From Craspedostauros australis (taxonomy: Eukaryota > Bacillariophyta > Bacillariophyceae > Mastogloiales > Achnanthaceae), in NCBI GenBank assembly GCA_026770025.1, contig JAMXDE010000008.1, positions 2,418,001 to 2,482,000 on the forward strand: DNA of 64,000 nt. Direction: 5' to 3'. The notes under the pieces were generated by a model. It was not told where the DNA came from, did no database searches, and saw only the letters and a list, made by a program, of their open reading frames with translations. Below, one piece after another: positions 8,866 through 18,797 of the stretch. Position 1 is the stretch's first letter. Every line of letters starts with the position of its first letter. The translations under genes were made by a program, and so were the position numbers.

Positions 8866-11800
8866 ATGAGTTCCTATCTTCGCAAGAGCGACCGCGTTGT
8901 CATCTTCGACGGCAAGCGATCCAGCTGGACGGGTTGGAGCATCAAGTTCCTAGCTCGCGCCGCAAGCAAGGGTCTCGAGGACTTGTATCTCATGGATCTA
9001 GACAAGGTGGAGGTGAAGCCAGCTCCCTTCGGCCCCAGCGCCCTCATCTCCGATGTGAAGATCGAAGAGGGTGAGTCTATCGCGAAGAAGATAGCCTCGA
9101 TGACTGCTGAGGAGAAGGAGGTATACAAGAATGGGCTGGCTAAGTGCGCGTTTGAAGAACTGACCATGGCGATCAACCATGAAACTACGGAAGGCGATGT
9201 CGCCTTCATGGCTGTGGTGGGAACCAAGGGTGGACCCACTGAGAGTGGAGACCCACGCAAGGCGTGGAAGGCCCTTGAACGCATCTACGAGCAGCGTACT
9301 GCGCCTGTCAAGGCAAAGTTGTTGGCTCAACTCAACGGGATGCGGTTGAAGAAAGGTGAGCACCCAGACACGTTCCTGACCGAGATGGAAGTGCTGCGTA
9401 ATCGCCTCGGTAGTACTGGCATCAAGATGGATATGCAACAGTACCACATGCTCGTACTCAACGCCCTCGGAAGGGAATACGAGACGGACGTCAAGCTCTT
9501 GGAGCTCAAGTTCGACGGTATGGAGGACACCATGACCCTTGAAGACATCCGCGAGGCTGTCAGTGCCACCTACGACGGCCGACACCTCAAGCTCGGCGGC
9601 AACAGGCGTGAGAGCAACAGTAACAGGGAAGAGACTGCATTCGCTGCAGTAGGAGGCTTCAAAGGTCACTGCCGCAACTGTGGCGCCTACGGCCACAAGA
9701 AGGCAGACTGCCGCTCCGCCCCCAAGAAAGGCAACGGCAAGAACAAGAAGAGTGGTCAAGGAGACAACAACAGCAAACCCAAGTTCAATGGGGAGTGTAA
9801 GTACTGCGGTAAGAAGGGACACAAGATCCTACAGTGCTTCAAGCTGAAGGCAGCCATGAAAGAGGCAGACTCGGCTAATGTGGCAACTGATGGAATGGAG
9901 GGAAATAACGACGTAGCTCTTGTGATGACAGACGAATTAATTTGTGTGCCCACCTCGGGAAACACGAACGAATTGGAAAATGTGACCAACTTGTCTGTGA
10001 ACACAGGCGAAGCGAAAACACGCGACAACAACAGCAACTACCAAGCCGACTCCAAGGTAATGGAGGACGTCGCCTTTGCAGCCATCATCGAACAGACTGA
10101 CACATCTCCCATTCTTTCTTTGAGACCACACAACGTCAACAACAAGATGAGCAACTCCAACCAAGGACAGGAGTCCTACTACGACGCAAGCCTCACCAAC
10201 GAAGGGGCCACCGACACCGAGGACGTGGATGACGACATGGGCGATGCCAACCGTGAAGAAGCGGCACGTCGCCCTATCTTCAACTTCGCCCCAGAGCTCT
10301 CTCGTGTGGACCGCATGATCGGGAACTCGACAGGGCTTACCACCAACACGGCCTGGTGCCCTCTGTGCCTCAAGCGAGGACCACTCTACGCATGGTGCGT
10401 AGAATGTCCCCAAGTTCCTTTCTTCATCCAGCTCCACAATGAGCCGAGTGGCCATGTGCCAACCAACGATGAAGAGCGCGCAGAACGACGCACCAGACTC
10501 GAAAGAGCTGGCTCACTCCGCAACGCTGTGCGAGCATCGTTGAGCAACGTGCTCCGAGCCAATGAGGTGCGAAACGAACTCGCCCTATTGTGCTACGACG
10601 CTGTAGCCACGCACACTCAGGACCGCGAGCTACAGATTGAGCCGCGCACGGTGTACTTCAAGCTACACGAGATCGGGATGATCACCACATTGTGTGTGTG
10701 CCGCAACCCATGCAACATCAACAACAGCTTGGAATCTCGTCACTTCCAACCCTTCCCCAGCGATCTGATATCAAGCATGACTCACCATGCCGCGAACTCC
10801 ATCAGTTGGACCCATCACCAAAGTGACAGTGGAGTCAGACTCCCAAAGCCAGAGCACTGGGTGCTTCCAATCTACTCCGAACGCGAAGAGCAACACGAAG
10901 TGGCAATGGTGGTCGGGAACACCGACAACGTCAGCGCAAGGCGCTCCTCCGTCGCACCGGACAACTACGAGGCCAATACCTGGTTGGGCGATTCGGGCGC
11001 ATCGTGCCATCTCACCAACAGCGACGAAGGTATGACCAACATTCGCGTCTCCGATCAGAATGTGAAGATCGGGAGCGGACGCTTCCTCAAGGTGACCAAG
11101 GTAGGCGACAAGCGCATGACGGTCATGCAAAGGAACGGAAGAAGATACAACGTGGTGCTCAAGTCGGTGAAGTACGTGCCCAAGTTGTGGGTTAATCTAC
11201 TGAGCATCAACAAGGCTCTCGAGAACGGATTCAACATCAGCAACCTCGGTGTCATCATGACCCTGAAGAAAGGCAAAGCCCGCATCACCTTCGACCGCAT
11301 CATGGCAACGCAGAGCGGTTTCGTGTGCGGAGTGACCATGGTGAGCAACGCCAAGACGGACGACCAAGCTCATGTTGGCGTGTCGACCGACGCACCTGTC
11401 GACATCAACACAATTCATAAAAAGTTAGGTCACGTTGACGCGTACACCATCTCTCGAACAGCAGGGAGGTACGGCTGGAACGTGACAGGAAAACTGAACG
11501 TGTGTGTTGACTGCGCGATTGGGAAATCGCGACAGAGACCGATGTCGAAAGCGACTCAACAACGAGCGAAAGGAGTCGGGGATCGATTGTTCATGGACAC
11601 ATCAAGTGTTCAGACACACAGCCTGGGAAAGGGCAAATACTGGCTTCTTGTGATCGACGATTACAGTGACTACTGCTGGAGTTACTTCATCACAGAGAAA
11701 AGCGACGTGGGGTCGAAGATGCTTTTGTTGTTCCAATGGCTCGAAGCGAATCAGCGAGTAACGGTTCAAAATGTCAGATGCGACAACGCAGGAGAGAATC

Positions 11801-14517
11801 GTTCTGCAGAGAAACTCTTACTTAACAAGGGATTCGCCCCAACCTTCGAGTACACTGCGGCATCGACGCCGCAACAGAATGGTCGCGTCGAAAGGAAATT
11901 CGCGACACTCTACGGCAAAGTACGCGCCATGCTGAACCAGACCCATCTACCAAAATCAACGCGAGGCAAACTGTGGGCAGAGGCTGCTCACACGGCGACG
12001 CAGCTGGAGAACATCATTGGCACGAAGTCAAGGGAACCAGCATGTATACTGTTAAACGGAAAAATCCCGAAGTATGCAAATGACCTGCGTGTGTTCGGCG
12101 AAATGGGGATGGTACACATCGGTGGACAGGCTATCAAGGCCAAACTAGACGACCGCTCCAAACCTGCCATGTTCGTGGGATACGGAGAGTCGCACGCGAA
12201 AGGAGTGTACCGCATGATGAACCTTGCCACCTCGAGAATCCTTATGACTCGGGACGTGACATGGTTGAATAAGTCGTATGGAGAGTTCAAGGGTATCAAG
12301 GATGCCAACAGATCCAGAGTGATGAACACAGACGACGATTCCTCATCAAGAGACTCGTCTCCAGAGAGAGGCGTAACTTGGCTTCGTCAATCGGATAGCA
12401 TGAATGATATAGAGTCCGATGACGATGAGCAGCGCAGCAGAATCAGAGAACAAGGAGATTCAGAAGGTGCTGCGCTAGAGCAGGACGACCTGCTACCCGT
12501 CCAGGAGGATCAGGAACCAGACGAAGACATCGGCGATGAATCCGGAAGGGACGAGGATGGAAGGAGTGAGGAAAGAACGGTAGAGAAAGAACCGCCCTCG
12601 ACTCCAGTCGCAACACCTGTTGCGTACGTACCAAGAATGGTCAGAGATCTCGCAGGGTATAACAATTCGCCCGTTCCTAAGGAGGACAGAGACTACGGAT
12701 CCAGTGAGACCTCGGAATCTGACGAGGAGAAGCAAGAGACTGCCCAAGAGAAGGAAGCCGAAACAGCGGCGACAGAGGGGCCGAGCTTCCATACAGACGG
12801 ATCGATGTTCAACAGAGACGTCGCAGGGATGATGATAGACACCACTCACGGAAAGATGAGATTGGATGACTTCATCGCTGCAAGCCAAGTGACGAATGAT
12901 CGAGTCAGACCCGAGCAAGCAAGCGTAGCTATGATGCTAGACCCTACCACCTTCGAAGAATGCTGGGACCATGCAGATCCCGAGAAGAGGAAGAAGTGGA
13001 GAGAGGCCATCAATAAGGAGTTCAACGATATGACCAGAAGAGGAGTATGGGAGAAGATCAAGAGGAACCGAATGCCGAGAGATCGACGATGCGTGAAGAC
13101 CAAATGGGTATTCAAGGAGAAGAGGAACGGAGTCTTCCGGGCCAGACTCGTCGCCTGCGGCTACTCACAGATAGCAGGAGTGGACTTCTCAGCACACCAC
13201 GCACCAGTGATTCATGATGCAACCTACCGCATCATGCTCACTATGAAGATGCTGCTGCACATGGATAGTATGATCATCGACTTCGAGACAGCATTCTTGC
13301 ATGGAGAACTCGACGAAGAGATCTACATGCAATGCCCAAAGGGGATGAGGCATGAGGCCGACGAATGCTTGCTGCTCAAGAAGACCATCTACGGATTAGT
13401 GCAGAGCGCCAGACAATGGAACAAAAAGCTGGTCGACATTCTACTCAAGCTGGGATTTCGACAGAGCAAAGTGGATCCATGCCTTCTGATTCGGAATCAG
13501 GAAGGGAGACTACTGCTGATAGGCACCTACGTCGACGACTGCCTATGCATCGGAGAAAAGGAGGAATTGAAGCAACTGACCATCGACATCAAAGCTGAGC
13601 AATTCGGAATCAAGGTGGAGAACGACCTGGAAGACTACCTCAGCTGCAAGATCATCTTCAACAACGATCAGTCGAACTGTTGGGTGAACCAACCACACAT
13701 CATCAAAAACATCATGGATACATTTAAGGATGACGTGCTGACTCTACAACGATACGGAACTCCGGGAACACCAGGACAGGGTATCCAAAGAAACAGCGAC
13801 CTACCCAAAGTGGACAGTAACCGACACAGCAGATACCGAAGCGGAGTAGGTATGCTACTATACTTGGTGAAGCACTCGCGACCAGACATTGCGAATGCGG
13901 TGCGCGAACTTACCAAGGTGCTGGACGGACCATCAGCTGCAGCATACAAGGAGATGCTGCGAGTAATGAAGTTCGTATCGGACACGAGGGACTACGGACT
14001 ACGAATGCAACCAACCCCGCTGGAGAACGACGCATGGAAGATCGAGATCTACGCAGACAGCGAATTTGCGGGAGACAAGGATAACCGGATCAGTGTCGGA
14101 GGACATCTCGTCCTACTGCAAGGGGTGCCCATCGTATGGAGATCGAAGGCACAACGAAGTGTAACTCTCAGCTCGACAGAGGCGGAATACGTCGCCCTGT
14201 CAGAAGCAGGAAAAGAGATTCGCTTCCTCACGCAGCTAATGGAGGACATCGGGTTGACGATGACCAAACCAGTGGATGTATACGTGGACAATGTGGGGGC
14301 TATCTTCATTGCCTCCAACCCGTCGACATCAGCGCGAACGAGACACATCGATATACGACATCATTTCACTCGGGAGCTGATAGACAACGGAGAGGCACGA
14401 ATTCAATTTGTGCGCTCAGAGGACAACATCGCAGACGGCTTCACCAAGAACACAAAGAAGGAGATCTACGATAGACACAAAGGGAACATCATTCAATTGA
14501 GATCGACTATGGATTAA
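8866..14517 (+). CDS. Gag-Pol polyprotein of copia element 2
   Basis: One frame of 1883 codons from ATG 8866 (context CACCATGAG); the frame is open further upstream but only from a TTG. Gag fills residues 1-330 and ends in two CCHC knuckles, C269-C272-H277-C282 and C311-C314-H319-C324. Next comes an unusually long spacer of about 385 residues. It contains a CxxC...CxxC cluster (C498, C501, C511, C514) and a further C610/C612/C616 group that standard copia Gag-Pol lacks. The protease motif DSGA has its Asp at 709. Integrase has D911, D973 and E1009. Reverse transcriptase has YVDD at 1555-1558, and RNase H starts near D1731 with the SSTEAEY motif. All catalytic residues are present, so the element may be autonomous. 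Confidence 0.95.
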   Translation: MSSYLRKSDRVVIFDGKRSSWTGWSIKFLARAASKGLEDLYLMDLDKVEVKPAPFGPSALISDVKIEEGESIAKKIASMTAEEKEVYKNGLAKCAFEELTMAINHETTEGDVAFMAVVGTKGGPTESGDPRKAWKALERIYEQRTAPVKAKLLAQLNGMRLKKGEHPDTFLTEMEVLRNRLGSTGIKMDMQQYHMLVLNALGREYETDVKLLELKFDGMEDTMTLEDIREAVSATYDGRHLKLGGNRRESNSNREETAFAAVGGFKGHCRNCGAYGHKKADCRSAPKKGNGKNKKSGQGDNNSKPKFNGECKYCGKKGHKILQCFKLKAAMKEADSANVATDGMEGNNDVALVMTDELICVPTSGNTNELENVTNLSVNTGEAKTRDNNSNYQADSKVMEDVAFAAIIEQTDTSPILSLRPHNVNNKMSNSNQGQESYYDASLTNEGATDTEDVDDDMGDANREEAARRPIFNFAPELSRVDRMIGNSTGLTTNTAWCPLCLKRGPLYAWCVECPQVPFFIQLHNEPSGHVPTNDEERAERRTRLERAGSLRNAVRASLSNVLRANEVRNELALLCYDAVATHTQDRELQIEPRTVYFKLHEIGMITTLCVCRNPCNINNSLESRHFQPFPSDLISSMTHHAANSISWTHHQSDSGVRLPKPEHWVLPIYSEREEQHEVAMVVGNTDNVSARRSSVAPDNYEANTWLGDSGASCHLTNSDEGMTNIRVSDQNVKIGSGRFLKVTKVGDKRMTVMQRNGRRYNVVLKSVKYVPKLWVNLLSINKALENGFNISNLGVIMTLKKGKARITFDRIMATQSGFVCGVTMVSNAKTDDQAHVGVSTDAPVDINTIHKKLGHVDAYTISRTAGRYGWNVTGKLNVCVDCAIGKSRQRPMSKATQQRAKGVGDRLFMDTSSVQTHSLGKGKYWLLVIDDYSDYCWSYFITEKSDVGSKMLLLFQWLEANQRVTVQNVRCDNAGENRSAEKLLLNKGFAPTFEYTAASTPQQNGRVERKFATLYGKVRAMLNQTHLPKSTRGKLWAEAAHTATQLENIIGTKSREPACILLNGKIPKYANDLRVFGEMGMVHIGGQAIKAKLDDRSKPAMFVGYGESHAKGVYRMMNLATSRILMTRDVTWLNKSYGEFKGIKDANRSRVMNTDDDSSSRDSSPERGVTWLRQSDSMNDIESDDDEQRSRIREQGDSEGAALEQDDLLPVQEDQEPDEDIGDESGRDEDGRSEERTVEKEPPSTPVATPVAYVPRMVRDLAGYNNSPVPKEDRDYGSSETSESDEEKQETAQEKEAETAATEGPSFHTDGSMFNRDVAGMMIDTTHGKMRLDDFIAASQVTNDRVRPEQASVAMMLDPTTFEECWDHADPEKRKKWREAINKEFNDMTRRGVWEKIKRNRMPRDRRCVKTKWVFKEKRNGVFRARLVACGYSQIAGVDFSAHHAPVIHDATYRIMLTMKMLLHMDSMIIDFETAFLHGELDEEIYMQCPKGMRHEADECLLLKKTIYGLVQSARQWNKKLVDILLKLGFRQSKVDPCLLIRNQEGRLLLIGTYVDDCLCIGEKEELKQLTIDIKAEQFGIKVENDLEDYLSCKIIFNNDQSNCWVNQPHIIKNIMDTFKDDVLTLQRYGTPGTPGQGIQRNSDLPKVDSNRHSRYRSGVGMLLYLVKHSRPDIANAVRELTKVLDGPSAAAYKEMLRVMKFVSDTRDYGLRMQPTPLENDAWKIEIYADSEFAGDKDNRISVGGHLVLLQGVPIVWRSKAQRSVTLSSTEAEYVALSEAGKEIRFLTQLMEDIGLTMTKPVDVYVDNVGAIFIASNPSTSARTRHIDIRHHFTRELIDNGEARIQFVRSEDNIADGFTKNTKKEIYDRHKGNIIQLRSTMD

Positions 14518-14603
14518 TGGGACAAAAGAGATGAGTGCAAGAGCGAGACAAGGGAGTGAGACGAAAGACGATTTGTGTGTGTGAGTGAGTATGGTGGTGC
14601 GAC

Positions 14604-14613
14604 AATGGAAGGG
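14604..14613 (+). other. polypurine tract of element 2
   Basis: AATGGAAGGG directly abuts the first base of the right LTR (TG at 14614). This is the expected place and composition for the plus-strand primer of an LTR retrotransposon. Confidence 0.8.
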
Positions 14614-15391
14614 TGTCAGGAATCGGGGGTACGACTTTGCAAAGATACCCTATTCTACCGCAGCTCCCATGAGGACTGACTGGAACAGGAATGGTATTAA
14701 GTGCAAAGATACCCATGATTGCCGCAACCCCCAATAGCATCTCCCAGACAAACCGCAACCCAGCAATCGACCAGTTGCACTCGGACAGCCCAATGGCCTT
14801 ACCTGTCTTATGCGACATCCAAGCACCCTCATCCAGTGGCCTACTCGGCCATGTCCCAATAACGGTCGGGAACCGAGAGATCTATGACGATGGCAACACA
14901 CCAGCCCTGAGTGAATCGAATGAGCGCGACAACCAATATATCTGAACAAGTCGACGCGTCCCTGAGAACCTAATGTGAGAAAGCGAAACAGAGGCGATCC
15001 CTATTCACCCAAGACCACGATCCAGATGACAATAAGTTCCAAGCATCCAAAGGCAACCATCGAGATGACCGGAGGGAGGAACTGAAATGAAGTGGGACCA
15101 GTGAAGTGACAGGAGACCGAAGGAGAGGTACCTACAGGTCTACGAGTATGAACTTGACGAATGTAGGTACTCTCCAACTCTCAGCTAAACAAGCGATGAA
15201 CCACGATGAAAGCAAGATGAAGATGCAGACGAAAGAAGCCAAGCTAAAGGGTGAGACCTCGAGTGGCTACTGCAGATCATGCTTGTTGTGAAACTGGAAT
15301 CGAAAGGAGATGAGCATGTTGTGCTCACAGTTCTAAAACGGTACAGACTGATAACAGATTAGTCTACTACTATAACCTCGGATTTCCAACA
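14614..15391 (+). repeat. 3' LTR of element 2
   Basis: 778 bp, identical by eye to 8007-8784. It is followed by CATATG, the target duplication. Confidence 0.96.
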
Positions 15392-16145
15392 CATATGCGT
15401 ACTAGTAAATACGAATACCATCCATTGATGGACAGCTTCGCCAGAGGCCTATTCCCGGCCTCAGCAATTGGACCTCACCCTGGAAAGGCACCGAAGACTC
15501 TGCAGACAGCCAGCCCTAATGGACAGCCATCGCTGCTTCATTTCCCACCCTGAGGTCGTACAGAAGCGAAAGCGCTCCCGCAGAAAGGATCGCCTGACAC
15601 GCACCTCATTGGACCCACGAGCACAAAGAGGAGCTCGATCCGCGACGATCGTATCCTGAATCGGTGTTCACTCAAATATCCACTGCAGATCGAGCCACAC
15701 TTGGAAAGTACTGTCACTCTCTGAGCCCTACCCAGCACCGCCTTGCCACCTCATCCAGAACTTCCCCGAATGGGCAAAACCTCAATCTCGGCAAAGGCGC
15801 AATGGCAGACGAGTCCGGACGAACAGAGTCGGCCTCAACCCGAGATTTTCCGACATCCGTGCGTGTATGCTTGACATGCCACCACTGCCACACTGTCAAG
15901 TTTGACCCTTATCCCATCAAACAGGTATCTTTGGCAGCCAATGCTGCACAGAACAGCCAGACAGCACTCACAAGCTTCCTCTCATGCATCTCCGACTGCT
16001 CCATAGAGTAATACAATAAGCAATACTGTCTTGAGCACGAAGTTGCGATACTGTGGAGTGGCGGGTGGTGTGCAAAACGCTGAGAAGCATGCGACTTTTC
16101 TCGGCCTCTGCTCGTATTGCATCATCTCATCTCGTTGAGGGAATA
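15392..16145. other. unassigned DNA between element 2 and the candidate MITE
   Basis: 754 bp that continue the pre-insertion sequence interrupted at 8006. Short ORFs (15468-15659 plus, 15664-16011 plus and others) overlap on both strands and show no domain. No gene is supported. Confidence 0.55.
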
Positions 16146-17245
16146 GAGGGATATCGCATTTCACATTCACACCCCTCCATTCATGTCACATGTGGCACTC
16201 ACGTTCGGATTTCACATTGGTACTCGTGACTCGTTCGTGACCTACTTAGAAAGACGACCAATATGACTGAGTCGGCTTCTCTTCTGTAGAATATAGTTCG
16301 AGTTTAGACTGATATGATATGAATGCTCCTTGCATGTTATCGCTTCACTTGTTGAGACCAAAGGATGGTAGGATCATTAATGGGTGTGATCTGAGTTGCT
16401 CGCAACGCACATCCCTCTTTCTCCTCTTAGGAGTTTCGTGTTGTGAGAGGTTCGTTGCCATCTCTTCTGTCTCAACTTTGCCACCAACAGAGGTCCGGCA
16501 ACAGATGCGCAAGCACTTTGTCCCTGCTCATTCACGGCTTGTTCAAGGCTATGTTGCCAATGTCGATGGCAGAGACCTCTTGATCACCGTATTATGGAGA
16601 TAGATCAGCAGTTTGTTGTCCAATAGAAGCTCTTCACGCAGTCTACACAGAACTATTGCGATTGCATGTTGGGGTGATTGGAGACCACCAACGACTTCTG
16701 ATATGGCATTCAGGATCTCCAAAGGATGCAAAATGTCCGTTGGTCGAAGTCCCTGGTCGTATCTGACTACACTAATCCTCAGAGCATCAGGAACACGCCG
16801 CGGATGTTGCATCGGGTGAAATAGGATATGAGCAAAGATTCCTCAGCTGGATCATGAAGGGGGCCTTTGATACTTGCGCGCAGATATCATATGTGAAGCT
16901 TACAAGCATATTCGACATCGCAATCACTCTCTATCGCTCCATGCACCCCTCAGTCGGAATGCTAGTTTCATCATCATTAGCATCTCATAAAAACTATCAT
17001 CAGCACGACAAGGACGACTCAACATTGCTGCAAATGAAGAGAAATGATTGGTCGTTGGTTTCGTTCCAACACGTGGAAGGTTGGATTGCCGGGACTGCAA
17101 TGTGAAACTCAATTCTGTTTTTGGCTCCTAAAACGCAATCGAGTTTCACTTTCCGAGGGGGAAGTTCGCATGTTGCCCCTCTAAAAATGTCATTATCAGG
17201 TTATTTTGTACCGTGGGACTCGCAATGTGAAATGCGATATCCCCC
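16146..17245. mobile_element. candidate non-autonomous DNA transposon (MITE-like), TA target site
   Basis: Bases 16146-16167 and 17224-17245 are inverted repeats of 22 bp with one mismatch (core GGGATATCGCATTTCACATT, 20 bp perfect). Both ends are flanked by TA (16144-16145 and 17246-17247), the target duplication of Tc1/mariner-type elements. The short motif TTTCACATT recurs near the ends (16159-16167, 16210-16218, and inverted at 17099-17107 and 17224-17232), like the subterminal repeats of cut-and-paste elements. The 1.1-kb interior has no transposase; a 87-codon minus ORF at 16549-16812 has no domain I know. It may be a deletion derivative. Only one copy is in the window, so mobility is unproven. 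Confidence 0.45.
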
Positions 17246-18797
17246 TAATGTCACAGGAAGATCAACTCTCTCTGGAGAGGACCCAACTGTATTCCTGAAC
17301 ACAATCAATGATCGATTGCGCTACGATGCCAACACCTGCAGCTCTCTACCAGACGCATCTATCTTCAGGTACGAGAAGGAGCACTTCTGTGTCGGGAGCT
17401 GTTTGTCTTTGTGATGCATGGTATGGTAACGTGTCATGGAACTCCATGTTCCGGTTTCTCCTGCCCTTGGTCATTGACAAGTTCGGATTGTGTGGGCGCG
17501 TGTGCGGCAACGCAGGAGGACCACGGTTCGTTGGGTGACCATTCCCGCAAACATACCCCAAGTGATCATGTTTTGGTGCCCCCAAAACACGCGGCAGGAC
17601 CGTGTCGCAAAATCGAGGGCGCCTTCTTCCTCGGCTGCAACGCCCAAGAGCGACACCGACACACAGAGACATCGTAAAACGCACCACCTCAGCGCACGCA
17701 TGCTCGCTGTGTGACCACACATTCCAGGACAGGAACGGGAAGGATATCCCTGGTGAGATTTTCGCGTCTCAGGACGCATGGCCGAGGAACCGTGCCCCGA
17801 GACGCATGGACCCCACCGGGATCTGGGTTCCTTCCTCATTTCTCCATCCCTTCTCTGCCTGTGTTCTTCTGAGGTTGTTTCCTGTGCTTTCTGCTGCTGG
17901 GATCAAATAGATCCTTCACACAGCATCCAACCATTATTTCTTTCTATACATCACGGATCTAGCATACATTTCCATCAACGTAATTGCACCGCATCATAGT
18001 GTATCATTGTATGTATTCTACAACGTTATCGTCAGTGGATGATACCTGAACTTACATCTCGAAATCAAGAGACCGAGAAAGATGACATCCGATGAAAGAA
18101 GCACAACAAACATTCGCAGATGAACAGGGGGCGGAGAAAGGGGGGGGACGAGAAACGAGAAGAAGGAACCCACAAATTGCGGCAGTGTTCTCGTCCGCTC
18201 CCGTGGTTTGGACCACACAAATGCGTCACGATACGTGGGGGACGGGGCCATGTGTGTTGAGGCACGATCCTCCTGGGCAATGGGTTGCAGGGTGCGAAAA
18301 ATCTCAGTGCCTATCACGTGCAGAGCATGTCAACAACCAGCTGCTCTCTGTCTGCTCTGCCTCTCCAATTCGCTTGCGTACCCAAGGGGATACCGTGCCA
18401 TTGTGTGAGCATACTACCTGAAGCCAAAAGGCAAGCCAAGCGGCTCTCAGCATCATGACAAAGCACAACAAGGGGGAGCGCGGCTGTCTCTGTTGCGTGT
18501 TGTGTCGACCGTGATTTCGATCAGAACAAGCTTGAAGTCTGAGCTATGGCACTACATGGGCCACTCCAGTGTCCACCTGCATCCACACAACGAATTCCCA
18601 ACAGGAGCAGCAGGTGCTGTTTCTTCCGCAAACTCGACATCAAACAAAGATGCCGTGAGACGTTGCGCCCCTCTTCCTCCAGCCCACCCCAGATCAGCGC
18701 AGCGTGCTCACAGAATCACTTCAAGCCACAAGCACAGACATCAATCTTGCGCGAAATACCCATTACTACTGCAGATACCGTGACCGGCATTCCCACC
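17246..18797. other. unassigned DNA upstream of the DUF6824 gene
   Basis: 1.55 kb with overlapping short ORFs on both strands and no recognisable domain. An open frame in phase with the next gene starts at an ATG at 18546, but its sequence before 18798 looks like untranslated leader. The promoter of the next gene must lie here; I cannot point to elements. Confidence 0.5.

Larger units (their letters stand above)
8007..15391 (+). mobile_element. complete Ty1/copia LTR retrotransposon, element 2
   Basis: The element is 7385 bp with two 778-bp LTRs (8007-8784 and 14614-15391) that I found identical on base-by-base comparison. They begin TGTCAGG and end CCAACA. CATATG stands before the left LTR (8001-8006) and after the right LTR (15392-15397), a target-site duplication. 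Copia elements normally duplicate 5 bp, so either the duplication is 6 bp, or the LTR includes one more C and the duplication is ATATG. A purine tract (AATGGAAGGG, 14604-14613) precedes the right LTR. Identical LTRs and an intact Gag-Pol frame show a very recent insertion. Confidence 0.97.
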
